Below, one piece after another: positions 5,675 to 12,388 of a stretch of DNA of 14,906 bases (its first letter is position 1; every line of letters starts with the position of its first letter). Both the position numbers and the translations under genes were made by a program. The DNA comes from Solirubrobacteraceae bacterium (GTDB lineage: Bacteria > Actinomycetota > Thermoleophilia > Solirubrobacterales > Solirubrobacteraceae): contig JAICUS010000075.1 of the NCBI GenBank assembly GCA_025935735.1, positions 1 to 14,906 on the forward strand, read 5' to 3'. Below the pieces are notes generated by a model. The model was not told the DNA's origin. It searched no databases and saw only the letters and a program-made list of their open reading frames with translations.

Positions 5675-7462
5675 GTGCCGGATGAAACCGTCCTGACGGC
5701 ACCCGTCGCCGGGACCGTCGTGTCCGTCGCCGCGCTCGGCGAGCGCGTGCCCGCGGGCACGCCGGTCGTCGTGCTGGAGGCGATGAAGATGGAGCACGAG
5801 GTCCTGACCGACCGGGGCGGCGTGCTCGTCGGCCTCGACGTGGCCGTGGGCGAGCTGGTGGCCGAGGGGCAGCCGCTGGCCCGGCTGGGCGGCTCTCCCG
5901 CGCCCGCGACCGCCCGGCGCGACACGCCGGCGGGCGAGCGCGCCGATCTCGCCGCGGTGCGCGAGCGCCACGCGCTGGGACTGGACGCGGCCCGCCCCGA
6001 CGCCGTGGCCCGCCGGCGTGAGCAGGGCCGGCGCACCGCGCGCGAGAACCTCGCCGACCTGGTCGACCCCGGCAGCTTCGTCGAGTACGGCCCGCTGCTG
6101 TTCGCCGCCCAGGAGCGCCGCCGCGCGAAAGAGGAGCTGATCCGCCGCACGCCGGCCGACGGCCTGGTGGCCGGGGTGGGGGACATCGACGGCGCGCCCG
6201 CCGTCGTCATGTCCTACGACTACACCGTCCTGGCCGGCACCCAGGGCATGCGCAACCACCTCAAGAAGGACCGGCTGTTCGAGGTGGCCGAGCGCCGCCG
6301 GCTCCCGGTCGTGCTGCTGGCCGAGGGCGGCGGCGGGCGGCCGGGCGATGTCGATTGGCCGCACGTGGCCGGCCTGGACTGCCGGGCCTTCCACCTGTTC
6401 GCCCGGCTCAGCGGGCTCGTGCCGCTCGTGGGCATCGCCGCCGGATATTGCTTCGCCGGCAACGCCGCGCTGCTGGGCTGCTGCGACGTGGTGATCGCCA
6501 CCGAGGACTCGAGCATCGGCATGGGCGGGCCGGCGATGATCGAGGGCGGCGGGCTGGGCGTCTTCGCCCCCGAGGAGGTCGGCCCGATCGACGCGCAGGA
6601 GGCCAACGGCGTGGTCGACCTGCGCGTGGCCGACGAGGCGGCCGCGGTCGCCGCCGCCAAGCGCTACCTGTCGTACTTCCGCGGCGACGTGCGCGAGTTC
6701 GCCGCGCCCGACCAGGCCGCGCTGCGCTCGCTGATCCCTGAGCAGCGCAAGCGCCCATACGCGGTGCGGAGCGTGCTGGAGATGCTGTGCGACGAGGGCT
6801 CGGTGCTCGAGCTGCGGCGCGGCTTCGGCGCCGGCGCGGTCACCGCGCTCGCCCGCGTCGAGGGCCGCGCGCTGGGCGTCGTGGCCAACGACCCGGCCCA
6901 CCTGGGCGGCGCGATCGACGCGCCGGCGGCCGACAAGGCGGCCCGCTTCCTCGCGCTGTGCGACGCGTGCGGGCTGCCCGTGCTGTTCCTGTGCGACACG
7001 CCCGGGTTCATGGTCGGCCCGGCCGCCGAGCGCACCGCCACGGTCCGCCACTTCGCCCGGATGTTCCTCACCGGCGCGAACCTGTCGGTCCCCACCGGGA
7101 CGATCGTGCTGCGCAAGGGCTACGGGCTGGGCGCGCAGGCGATGGCCGCCGGCTCGTTCAAGGCGCCGCTGTTCACGGTGGGCTGGCCGACCTCGGAGTT
7201 CGGCGGGATGGGCCTGGAGGGCGCGGTGCGGCTGGGCATGCGCCGCGAGCTGGAGGCGATCGCCGATCCGGCCGAGCGCGAGCGCGCCTACGATGCCGCC
7301 GTCGCCGCGGCCTACGAGCGCGGCCAGGGCCTGAACATGGCCGCCTACGGCGAGATCGACGACGTCATCGACCCGGCCGACTCGCGCCGCTGGATCGCCA
7401 CGCTGTTCTCCGAACCTGCGGTTCCCGCCGGAAAGCGCCGGCCGCACGTCGACGCCTGGTAA
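5675..7462 (+). CDS. Acyl-CoA carboxylase carboxyltransferase with N-terminal biotinyl (BCCP) domain
   Basis: This 595-residue cytosolic enzyme belongs to the biotin-dependent acyl-CoA carboxylases. Residues 5-71 are a biotinyl domain with the biotin-acceptor lysine K38 in EAMKMEH. A linker (72-90) leads to a beta-type carboxyltransferase. Its N-half (about 105-350) has the CoA-side oxyanion loop AGYCFAGNAAL (256-266) and IGMGGPAMIEGGGLGVFAPEEVG (281-303). Its C-half (about 361-585) has NDPAHLGGAIDAPAADKAARFL (405-426), the DTPGFMVG site (441-448) and GYGLGAQAM (482-490). The enzyme would transfer carboxyl from its own biotin to an acyl-CoA (acetyl-, propionyl- or other). In most actinobacterial complexes the biotin domain is on the alpha subunit, so this fusion is noteworthy. 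No biotin carboxylase gene is in the window, so the partner must be elsewhere. GTG 5675 is the first possible start, directly after an in-frame TGA at 5669-5671. Confidence 0.92.
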   Translation: MPDETVLTAPVAGTVVSVAALGERVPAGTPVVVLEAMKMEHEVLTDRGGVLVGLDVAVGELVAEGQPLARLGGSPAPATARRDTPAGERADLAAVRERHALGLDAARPDAVARRREQGRRTARENLADLVDPGSFVEYGPLLFAAQERRRAKEELIRRTPADGLVAGVGDIDGAPAVVMSYDYTVLAGTQGMRNHLKKDRLFEVAERRRLPVVLLAEGGGGRPGDVDWPHVAGLDCRAFHLFARLSGLVPLVGIAAGYCFAGNAALLGCCDVVIATEDSSIGMGGPAMIEGGGLGVFAPEEVGPIDAQEANGVVDLRVADEAAAVAAAKRYLSYFRGDVREFAAPDQAALRSLIPEQRKRPYAVRSVLEMLCDEGSVLELRRGFGAGAVTALARVEGRALGVVANDPAHLGGAIDAPAADKAARFLALCDACGLPVLFLCDTPGFMVGPAAERTATVRHFARMFLTGANLSVPTGTIVLRKGYGLGAQAMAAGSFKAPLFTVGWPTSEFGGMGLEGAVRLGMRRELEAIADPAERERAYDAAVAAAYERGQGLNMAAYGEIDDVIDPADSRRWIATLFSEPAVPAGKRRPHVDAW

Positions 7463-7465
7463 GTA

Positions 7466-8539
7466 GTGGACATGGACGCGACGTCGGACCAGGCCTACCA
7501 GGAACTGATCGAGCAGCACCGCTCCGAGCTGCACGCCCACTGCTACCGCATGCTCGGCTCGGTGCACGACGCCGAGGATGCGCTGCAGGAGGCGCTCCTG
7601 CGGGCCTGGAAGGGACTGCACGGCTTCCAGGGCCGCAGCTCGGCCCGCTCGTGGCTGTACAAGATCGCCACCAACACCTGCCTGGACACGATCGCCAAGC
7701 GCCCCAAGCAGCGCGTGCTCCCGTTCGAGTACGCCCCGGCCACCGAGCCGCTCGCCGGCCCGGGCGCGCCAATCGTCGAGTCGGTGTGGATCGAGCCCTA
7801 TCCCGACGAGATGCTCGGGCTGCAGAGCGGCTTGGCCTCGCCGGAGGCGCGCTACGAGCGGCGCGAGAGCGTCGAGCTGGCGTTCATCGCGGCGCTCCAG
7901 CACCTGCCGGCCCGCCAGCGCGCCGTGCTGATCCTGCGCGAGGTGCTGGGCTACTCGGCCGCCGAGGTGGCCGACCTGCTCGACAGCACCGTCGCGTCGG
8001 TCAACAGCGCGATGCAGCGCGCCCGCGCCGCGGTGGACGAGCGCCTGCCCGACGCCAGCCAGCAGGAGACGCTGCGCGCGCTCGGCGACGACGAGATCGC
8101 CGCGCTGGTCGACCGCTACGTCGAGGCGTGGGAGAGCAACGACGTCGACACGGTCGTGGCCATGCTCACCGAGGACGCGGCCATCTCCATGCCGCCGCTG
8201 GCCAGCTGGTTCGGCCCGCGCGACGTCATGGCGAAGTTCTTGGCCGCGTTCCCCATGTCCGGTTCGTGGCGCTGGAAGGCGCTGCGCACGACGGCGAACG
8301 CCCAGCCCGCCCTCGGCTTCTACGCCTGGGACGAGGCGACCGGCGCGTACGAGGCGTTCGCCCTCAACGTGCTCTCGTTCCGCGGCGACAAGGTCAAGGA
8401 CGTCACCGCGTTCATCATCCGCACCACCGAGCTCGAGCACGACGAGCAGTTCCACCGCTGGGTCGACTTCGCGGTCGACCCGGAGCGCCTCGAGCTGGTG
8501 TTCGGGCGCTTCGGGCTGCCGGAGTCGCTCCCGGCCTAG
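7466..8539 (+). CDS. ECF sigma-70 factor with C-terminal SnoaL-like domain (SigX5/TIGR02960 type)
   Basis: The protein has 357 residues. Sigma region 2 covers about 12-78 (HRSELHAHCYRMLGSVHDAEDALQEALLRAW..SSARSWLYKIATNTCLD) and region 4 about 132-190 (LQHLPARQRAVLILREVLGYSAAEVADLLDSTVASVNSAMQRAR). A longer-than-usual linker contains the family-typical VWIEPYPDEML. Residues 205-320 form a SnoaL/NTF2-like domain (YVEAWESNDVDTVVAMLTEDAAISMPP..WFGPRDVMAKFL). In related ECF41/ECF56-type factors this tail takes the place of an anti-sigma factor in controlling activity. No separate anti-sigma gene is nearby. It starts 3 nt after the carboxylase stop (GTG 7466; ATG 7472 is an equally good start), so it is probably co-transcribed. 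Its stop overlaps that of the cupin gene by 4 nt on the opposite strand. Confidence 0.9.
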   Translation: MDMDATSDQAYQELIEQHRSELHAHCYRMLGSVHDAEDALQEALLRAWKGLHGFQGRSSARSWLYKIATNTCLDTIAKRPKQRVLPFEYAPATEPLAGPGAPIVESVWIEPYPDEMLGLQSGLASPEARYERRESVELAFIAALQHLPARQRAVLILREVLGYSAAEVADLLDSTVASVNSAMQRARAAVDERLPDASQQETLRALGDDEIAALVDRYVEAWESNDVDTVVAMLTEDAAISMPPLASWFGPRDVMAKFLAAFPMSGSWRWKALRTTANAQPALGFYAWDEATGAYEAFALNVLSFRGDKVKDVTAFIIRTTELEHDEQFHRWVDFAVDPERLELVFGRFGLPESLPA

Positions 8540-9033
8540 CCGAAGCGCAGCCCGAAGCGCTCGCAGATCCCGGGCACCGCCGCGAGGTCGTGCTCGATGC
8601 CGTAGCGCTCGTCCAGCGCGGCCAGCTTCGCCGGGTCCGGCGGGCAGGTGGCCAGCGCGTCCGCCAGCTCGGCGAAGAAGCCCTCGAACCCGCCGGGGGA
8701 GATGATCTCCAGCAGCCGGCACGGCTCGTCGCCGGCGTTCCAGAACGTGTGCCACTGCCCGCGCGGCTTGACCACGAGCTCGCCCGCCTCGGCGTGGACG
8801 ACGTCGTCGCCGAGCAGCGCGCCCATCCGGCCCTCGAGCACGTAGGAGTACTCGTCCTCGCGGCTGTGGCGGTGCAGCGGGGCGGCCAGCGTGCGCGGGG
8901 CGATCGGGTGCTCGACGAGCGAGAAGCCGCCGCCGGTCTCCCCGGCGCCGAGCAGGAAGCGGACGCCGACGGAGGCGAGGTCGACGGAGACGCCGTCCTG
9001 GGGGCCGACGATCTTGGGCGCGGTGATCTGCAT
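8536..9033 (-). CDS. Cupin-domain protein (single-domain, metal-binding)
   Basis: This is a 165-residue single cupin barrel. Motif 1, HRHSREDEYSYVLEG, gives probable metal ligands H54, H56 and E61; motif 2, GELVVKPRGQWHTFWN, gives H95 with N99. Both fit the cupin consensus fully, so a metal-dependent function (dioxygenase, isomerase or similar) is plausible; the reaction is unknown. The C-terminal helical part (FEGFFAELADALATCPPDPAKLAALDERYGIE) is typical of quercetinase-like single-cupin proteins. ATG 9033 is chosen because GAAAGG (9048-9043) lies 9 nt upstream. The ATG at 9066 (MNTTFTERFPD) would leave only a few nt of leader. It is divergent from the TetR gene and controlled by the shared operators, so it is the likely target of that regulator. 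Confidence 0.88.
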   Translation of the reverse strand: MQITAPKIVGPQDGVSVDLASVGVRFLLGAGETGGGFSLVEHPIAPRTLAAPLHRHSREDEYSYVLEGRMGALLGDDVVHAEAGELVVKPRGQWHTFWNAGDEPCRLLEIISPGGFEGFFAELADALATCPPDPAKLAALDERYGIEHDLAAVPGICERFGLRFG

Positions 9034-9044
9034 GTCTGGGAACC

Positions 9045-9055
9045 TTTCAGTGAAC
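9045..9055. promoter_or_regulatory. Second TetR-type operator, overlapping the cupin ribosome-binding site
   Basis: On the plus strand it reads TTTCAGTGAAC, one base away from the perfect palindrome GTTCAGTGAAC at 9087-9097. The two sites are 42 bp apart (four helical turns), so bound dimers would face the same side. This site lies about 16-27 nt inside the predicted cupin transcript and overlaps the GAAAGG Shine-Dalgarno. A further half-site GTTCA is at 9061-9065. Confidence 0.55.
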
Positions 9056-9077
9056 GTGGTGTTCATCGATCGCGCCG

Positions 9078-9083
9078 TACGAT
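9078..9083 (+). promoter_or_regulatory. -10 box (TACGAT) of the leaderless TetR gene
   Basis: TACGAT matches TANNNT and ends 8 nt before the GTG at 9092, implying a leaderless mRNA. It is the mirror image of the cupin -10 (TATCGT on the other strand), so the two -10 boxes share TACGATA (9078-9084). No good -35 is seen in this direction. Confidence 0.6.
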
Positions 9084-9107
9084 AGGGTTCAGTGAACGCC
9101 GTGTCAA
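9079..9107 (-). promoter_or_regulatory. Sigma-70-type promoter of the cupin gene
   Basis: On the minus strand a perfect -35 TTGACA (9107-9102) is followed after exactly 17 bp by TATCGT (9084-9079). Transcription would start near 9071-9072, leaving a leader of about 38 nt with the GAAAGG ribosome-binding site. The perfect palindromic operator at 9087-9097 sits between the two boxes. Confidence 0.75.
9087..9097. promoter_or_regulatory. First TetR-type operator (GTTCAGTGAAC, perfect palindrome)
   Basis: This 11-bp palindrome with perfect 5-bp arms lies inside the -35/-10 spacer of the cupin promoter and covers the predicted transcription start and the GTG start codon of the TetR gene. A bound regulator would block both directions, giving autorepression and repression of the cupin gene. 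A near-identical copy is at 9045-9055. Confidence 0.7.
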
Positions 9108-9685
9108 CCCAAAAGCGCAGATACGAGCTGAAGGCCCGCGCCGAGGCCCAGCAGGCGACCCGTGACCGGATCGCTGCGGCGGCCGCCGATCTGCACGCGG
9201 AGGTGGGCATCGGGAGGACGACGGTGGCCGACATCGCCCGTCGCGCCGGGGTGCAGCGGCTGACCGTCTACAACCACTTCCCGGACCTGGAGGCGCTGCT
9301 GCCGGCCTGCACGGCGCACTGGATGGCCGCATCGCCGCCGCCCGACCTGGCGGACGCGCTCGCGCTCGCGGACCCGGTCGCGCGCCTGCGGACGGCGCTG
9401 ACCGCGCTCTACGGCTGGTACCGCGCCACCGCGCCGATGCAGCGGCGGGTGTTCGGCGAGCGCGCGAGCGTCCCCGAGCTCGACGCCTGGATGGCGCAGT
9501 CGGCCGACCGGACGCTCGCCGGGCTGGCGGACGCGCTCTCCGCGGACCTGAATCGCCCGCTCGTCGCCGTCGCGCTGGACTTCTGGACCTGGGAGCGCCT
9601 GGACCGCGAGGGCCTCGACGACGCGGCCGCGGCGGACCTGATGGCCGCCGCGGCGGGTCAGCGCTTGCGGGGGCGGGCCAGGTAG
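9092..9685 (+). CDS. TetR/AcrR-family transcriptional regulator
   Basis: This 197-residue regulator has the N-terminal TetR DNA-binding domain: RDRIAAAAADLHAEVGIGRTTVADIARRAGVQRLTVYNHFPDLEALLPA (about 24-73), with the recognition helix around VQRLTVYNHF. The rest (about 80-190) is a helical, Ala-rich ligand-binding/dimerisation domain containing Trp residues (W133, W165, W167); the ligand is unknown. GTG 9092 is preferred because of the leaderless -10 at 9078-9083; GTG 9101 is possible. It is divergent from the cupin gene with two operator copies between them, so autoregulation and control of the cupin gene are likely. Its 3' end overlaps the convergent beta-helix protein gene by 28 bp. Confidence 0.92.
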   Translation: MNAVSTQKRRYELKARAEAQQATRDRIAAAAADLHAEVGIGRTTVADIARRAGVQRLTVYNHFPDLEALLPACTAHWMAASPPPDLADALALADPVARLRTALTALYGWYRATAPMQRRVFGERASVPELDAWMAQSADRTLAGLADALSADLNRPLVAVALDFWTWERLDREGLDDAAAADLMAAAAGQRLRGRAR

Positions 9686-12345
9686 CGCTGGCCGGCGCGC
9701 AGCAGGCGGGTGCGGTGGCGGACGTTGTCGCGCACCGAGACGACGCCCCGGACCACGCGGGTCAGCGTGCCGGCGCACGTGTCCTGCACGAACCACTTCG
9801 TGCCGCGGACCGTGGCCGCGCTGTAGGTGCCGCGCGTGCGGAAGTTGCCGTGCCCGTCGCCCCACAGGCTGCGCGACCTGACCTTCTTGTGCCTGGTCGC
9901 GGCGACCGCCGCCTTGCCGCGCGGCCGGCACGTCGGCTTCGGGCCGGACAGCCGCAGGTCGGTGATCGACCCCGGCTGGGTGACGGTGAAGATGCCGCCG
10001 TAGAAGACCGCGGTCTGCGGCTTGCCGCCCCGCTTGGGGACCGAGCTGAGCCGGATCCGCCCGTGCGTGACGTCGACCTGCGAGCCGAGCGGCACACCCG
10101 TAGCCGCGCTGACCGGCACGAACGTCTTGGAGCCCTTCAGCCGCACGAGCACGGTGCCGCTGACCGGCTTGACCACGACCTGCCGGTGGAACTGCGGCGC
10201 CGGCGGGGGCGGGGGCGGGGGCGGCGTGGGCGTGGGGGACGGCGCCGGCGTCGGGGTGGGCGTGGGCGTCGGGGTCGCCTGCGCGGGCGCGGCGATCAGC
10301 GCCCATTGCTGCGACTGCGCGGCATCGCCATACGCGATGAGGATCTTGAAGTGCCCAGGCTTGGTGTAGGCGTGGCTCGCGGTCACAGAGAAGCCCTGCG
10401 CGTCGCAGCTCACGGGCGCGCCGGCGGCCGGGGAGCCGTCGCCCCAGTCGATCGTCGCGCCGTCCGGGCAGAAGTCCGCCTCTTGGCGGTCGGTGATCGT
10501 CACCGCGGAGCCGGCGTCAGCGTCGACCTGCGGGTCGGTCACGAACTGCGCGTCGCCGCTGCTCACGCCGTCCGGCGCCGAGGAGTTCGTGGCCACGACG
10601 TTGACGTGGTACACCGATCCGGGCTTCAGGCCGGTCAGCTTGGCGGTGATGGCCTGCTGCGCCGGTTGGCTGCCAATGTCCACCGGGGCGGTGCTCTGCC
10701 CGTACGTGTCGTCGGGCCCGTACTCGATCACGTAGGAGGTGTCCGCGCCGCCGGTGTCGACGTCGAAGCTCAAGGTCGCCGAGGTGTCGTCGACGCCGCT
10801 GATCTCCACACCCGACACGCTCGGCGGCGACAGCGCGGTCTTGAAGCTGAGCGGCGGGTCGTCGGCCGGCCGCTGCCCGCTCGCGTTGTCCGCCACCGCC
10901 CGGAAGTAGTAGGTGGTGTTCGGCTGCAGCCCGTCGAGCACCACCGAGGCCGCCGTGCCCTGCCCGGTCGCGGCCACGGCGGTCTGCGAGGTGAGCTGGC
11001 CGGGCGCGGTGCCGTACTCGAAGTGCGCGCCACCGGCCTCGCCGGTCAGGTCGACCGTGGCGTGCAGCGTCGCGCTGTAGGGAGAGACGTCCGTGGCCGC
11101 CTCGGTCGTGGCCGCCGCCGGCGGGTCGTTGCGCACCGCCTCGAACGCGCCGATGTCGCAGGCGGCGCCCTGCGGACGGGCGATGCTCCGCTGGTCGAGG
11201 TTGGAGCAACCGGTGCCCGCGTCGAGCGCCGGGCTGCCGTGCAGCAGCGCCATCGTCGGCGTGGGTCCGCCGTTGTCGGCGAGCGGCGCCAGGTGCGCGT
11301 CCCCCGTGACGGATCCGGGGCCGGTCAGGCCGCAATGGCCGTCCTCGTCGAGGTTGTGGCCGCCGTCGCTCGTGATCGCCTGGGCAGTCGTGCTATCGGA
11401 GCCCGTGACGAGCCCGGCCGGGACGCACGCCCAGTCGCCGAAGTCGTCGAAGCCGGCCCCGACGAGGGTGTTCGTGACGGTCGTGCCCAGGCTGCCGACG
11501 TCGGTCATGATCGCGCCGCGCAGGTTCCCGGCGAGCGTCACGCCGCTCAGGGTCAGCCTGCCGCCGTAGTTCTCGAGCCCACCGCCGCGCGAGGAGGCCC
11601 AGCCGCTGTTGGTGACCGTGGAGTCGGACAGCGTCAGCGTGCCGCCGTACACGAATGCGGCGCCGCCGCCCGAGCCGCCCTCGCCGAGCCCGTCGAAGGA
11701 GCTGCGCTGGACGGTCGCGCTGCCGCCGCGCACGAAGAGCCCGCCGCCGAACGCCGCGGAGCCCTGGCTGACCGCGACGTCGGTCAGGCTCAGGGTGCCG
11801 GCGCTGGCGATCGCCCCGCCGACGCCCGCGCGGTTGCCGGTCAGGTTCACCCCGGTGAGCTCGGCGCTCGCTCCGGCCGCGACATAGAGGGCGCCGCCGC
11901 CGGTCGAGGTGATGGTCGAGCAGCCGCTCTGGCAGGTCTCGTCGGCGTCGTCGCCGCCGTTCTGCAGCGTCACGCCGGCGAGATGCAGGTCGCCGCCGGT
12001 CACCTTGAAGATGCGGTTGGCCCGGCCCTGGCCGTCGCGGTTGCCCGAGCCGTCGATGCTGGAGGCGCCCGCGCCGTCGCCGGTGATCGTCAGCGCGTGG
12101 TCGACGACGATCGGCGCGCCCTGCGTGAGCTGGACGGGCAGGCCGTTCGCCGCCGGGATCTCGATCGTGTCGCCCGCGCCCGACTCGGACACCGCGTGTC
12201 GCAGCGTGCAGATCCCGGTCTGGCACGTGCCGCCGGACGGGTCCGCGTAGTTGTCGACCGTCCACGTGGCCGCCTGCGCGACCCCGCCCGTCGCCAGGAC
12301 GCCCGCCACGGCCAGCACCACCGCCCAGACCCTCATCCGGACCAT
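9658..12345 (-). CDS. Secreted CSLREA/beta-helix surface protein with Fn3, PKD, Pro-linker and FecR-like tail
   Basis: The protein has 895 residues. A signal peptide occupies 1-26 (RMRVWAVVLAVAGVLATGGV, then AQA). Next is a CSLREA-like start, DNYADPSGGTCQTGICTLRHAV (31-52), and a right-handed parallel beta-helix with repeated GG-x-L-x-L-x-x-V/S coils (about 75-345). A choice-of-anchor-Q-like segment follows, LAPLADNGGPTPTMALLHGSPALDAG..IGAFE (352-402). Two Fn3 domains (about 408-503 and 507-603), each with a LxPxTxY-type motif, lead to a PKD-like domain with WGDGSP (605-687). A Pro/Thr linker (690-717) then precedes a FecR-like module (720-790) and a basic C-terminus ending in RTRGTYSAATVRGTKWFVQDTCAGTLTRVVRGVVSVRD (from about 836). 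It is probably exported and bound to the envelope or a surface ligand. ATG 12336 (fourth codon) is an alternative start. It lies 43 nt after the histidine kinase on the same strand. Confidence 0.88.
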   Translation of the reverse strand: MVRMRVWAVVLAVAGVLATGGVAQAATWTVDNYADPSGGTCQTGICTLRHAVSESGAGDTIEIPAANGLPVQLTQGAPIVVDHALTITGDGAGASSIDGSGNRDGQGRANRIFKVTGGDLHLAGVTLQNGGDDADETCQSGCSTITSTGGGALYVAAGASAELTGVNLTGNRAGVGGAIASAGTLSLTDVAVSQGSAAFGGGLFVRGGSATVQRSSFDGLGEGGSGGGAAFVYGGTLTLSDSTVTNSGWASSRGGGLENYGGRLTLSGVTLAGNLRGAIMTDVGSLGTTVTNTLVGAGFDDFGDWACVPAGLVTGSDSTTAQAITSDGGHNLDEDGHCGLTGPGSVTGDAHLAPLADNGGPTPTMALLHGSPALDAGTGCSNLDQRSIARPQGAACDIGAFEAVRNDPPAAATTEAATDVSPYSATLHATVDLTGEAGGAHFEYGTAPGQLTSQTAVAATGQGTAASVVLDGLQPNTTYYFRAVADNASGQRPADDPPLSFKTALSPPSVSGVEISGVDDTSATLSFDVDTGGADTSYVIEYGPDDTYGQSTAPVDIGSQPAQQAITAKLTGLKPGSVYHVNVVATNSSAPDGVSSGDAQFVTDPQVDADAGSAVTITDRQEADFCPDGATIDWGDGSPAAGAPVSCDAQGFSVTASHAYTKPGHFKILIAYGDAAQSQQWALIAAPAQATPTPTPTPTPAPSPTPTPPPPPPPPAPQFHRQVVVKPVSGTVLVRLKGSKTFVPVSAATGVPLGSQVDVTHGRIRLSSVPKRGGKPQTAVFYGGIFTVTQPGSITDLRLSGPKPTCRPRGKAAVAATRHKKVRSRSLWGDGHGNFRTRGTYSAATVRGTKWFVQDTCAGTLTRVVRGVVSVRDNVRHRTRLLRAGQRYLARPRKR
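10195..10278 (-). repeat. Low-complexity Pro/Thr linker repeat (G-rich on the plus strand)
   Basis: These codons give TPTPTPTPTPAPSPTPTP followed by a run of prolines, residues 690-717 of the surface protein. On the plus strand this is a series of GGGGGC and GTGGGC units with at least four G-runs in 10201-10225, which could form a G-quadruplex on the template strand and is prone to slippage. Confidence 0.85.
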
Positions 12346-12354
12346 ATTGTCCGG
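12337..12354. promoter_or_regulatory. Palindrome CCGGAC-N6-GTCCGG at the start of the surface-protein gene
   Basis: The 6-bp arms are perfect, and the central CATATT pairs at four of six positions (16 of 18 bases symmetric). It covers the ATG at 12345 and ends directly before the alternative ATG at 12336. CAATAT (12350-12345, minus strand) within it lies 7 nt before ATG 12336 and could be a -10 box. A regulator bound here would block transcription. The symmetry is seen; function is inferred. Confidence 0.45.
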
Positions 12355-12388
12355 TCCGCGCGCCCGGCCCTCTGGCCGAAGGTCGAGG

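Noticed and set aside
5642..8755. Very long open frame (over 1000 codons) on the minus strand antisense to the carboxylase and sigma factor genes
   Set aside because: Its translation is Arg/His/Asp/Gly-rich low-complexity sequence without any domain, the usual mirror of a GC-rich coding region. The plus-strand genes in the same place have full domain sets.
10201..10275. G-rich repeat array as a CRISPR or satellite
   Set aside because: The repeats are in-frame Pro/Thr codons of a protein stalk, without spacers or conserved longer units.
9104..10306. 400-codon minus-strand frame overlapping the TetR gene and the surface-protein tail
   Set aside because: It gives low-complexity Pro/Ala/His/Arg sequence across two clearly real genes in other frames.
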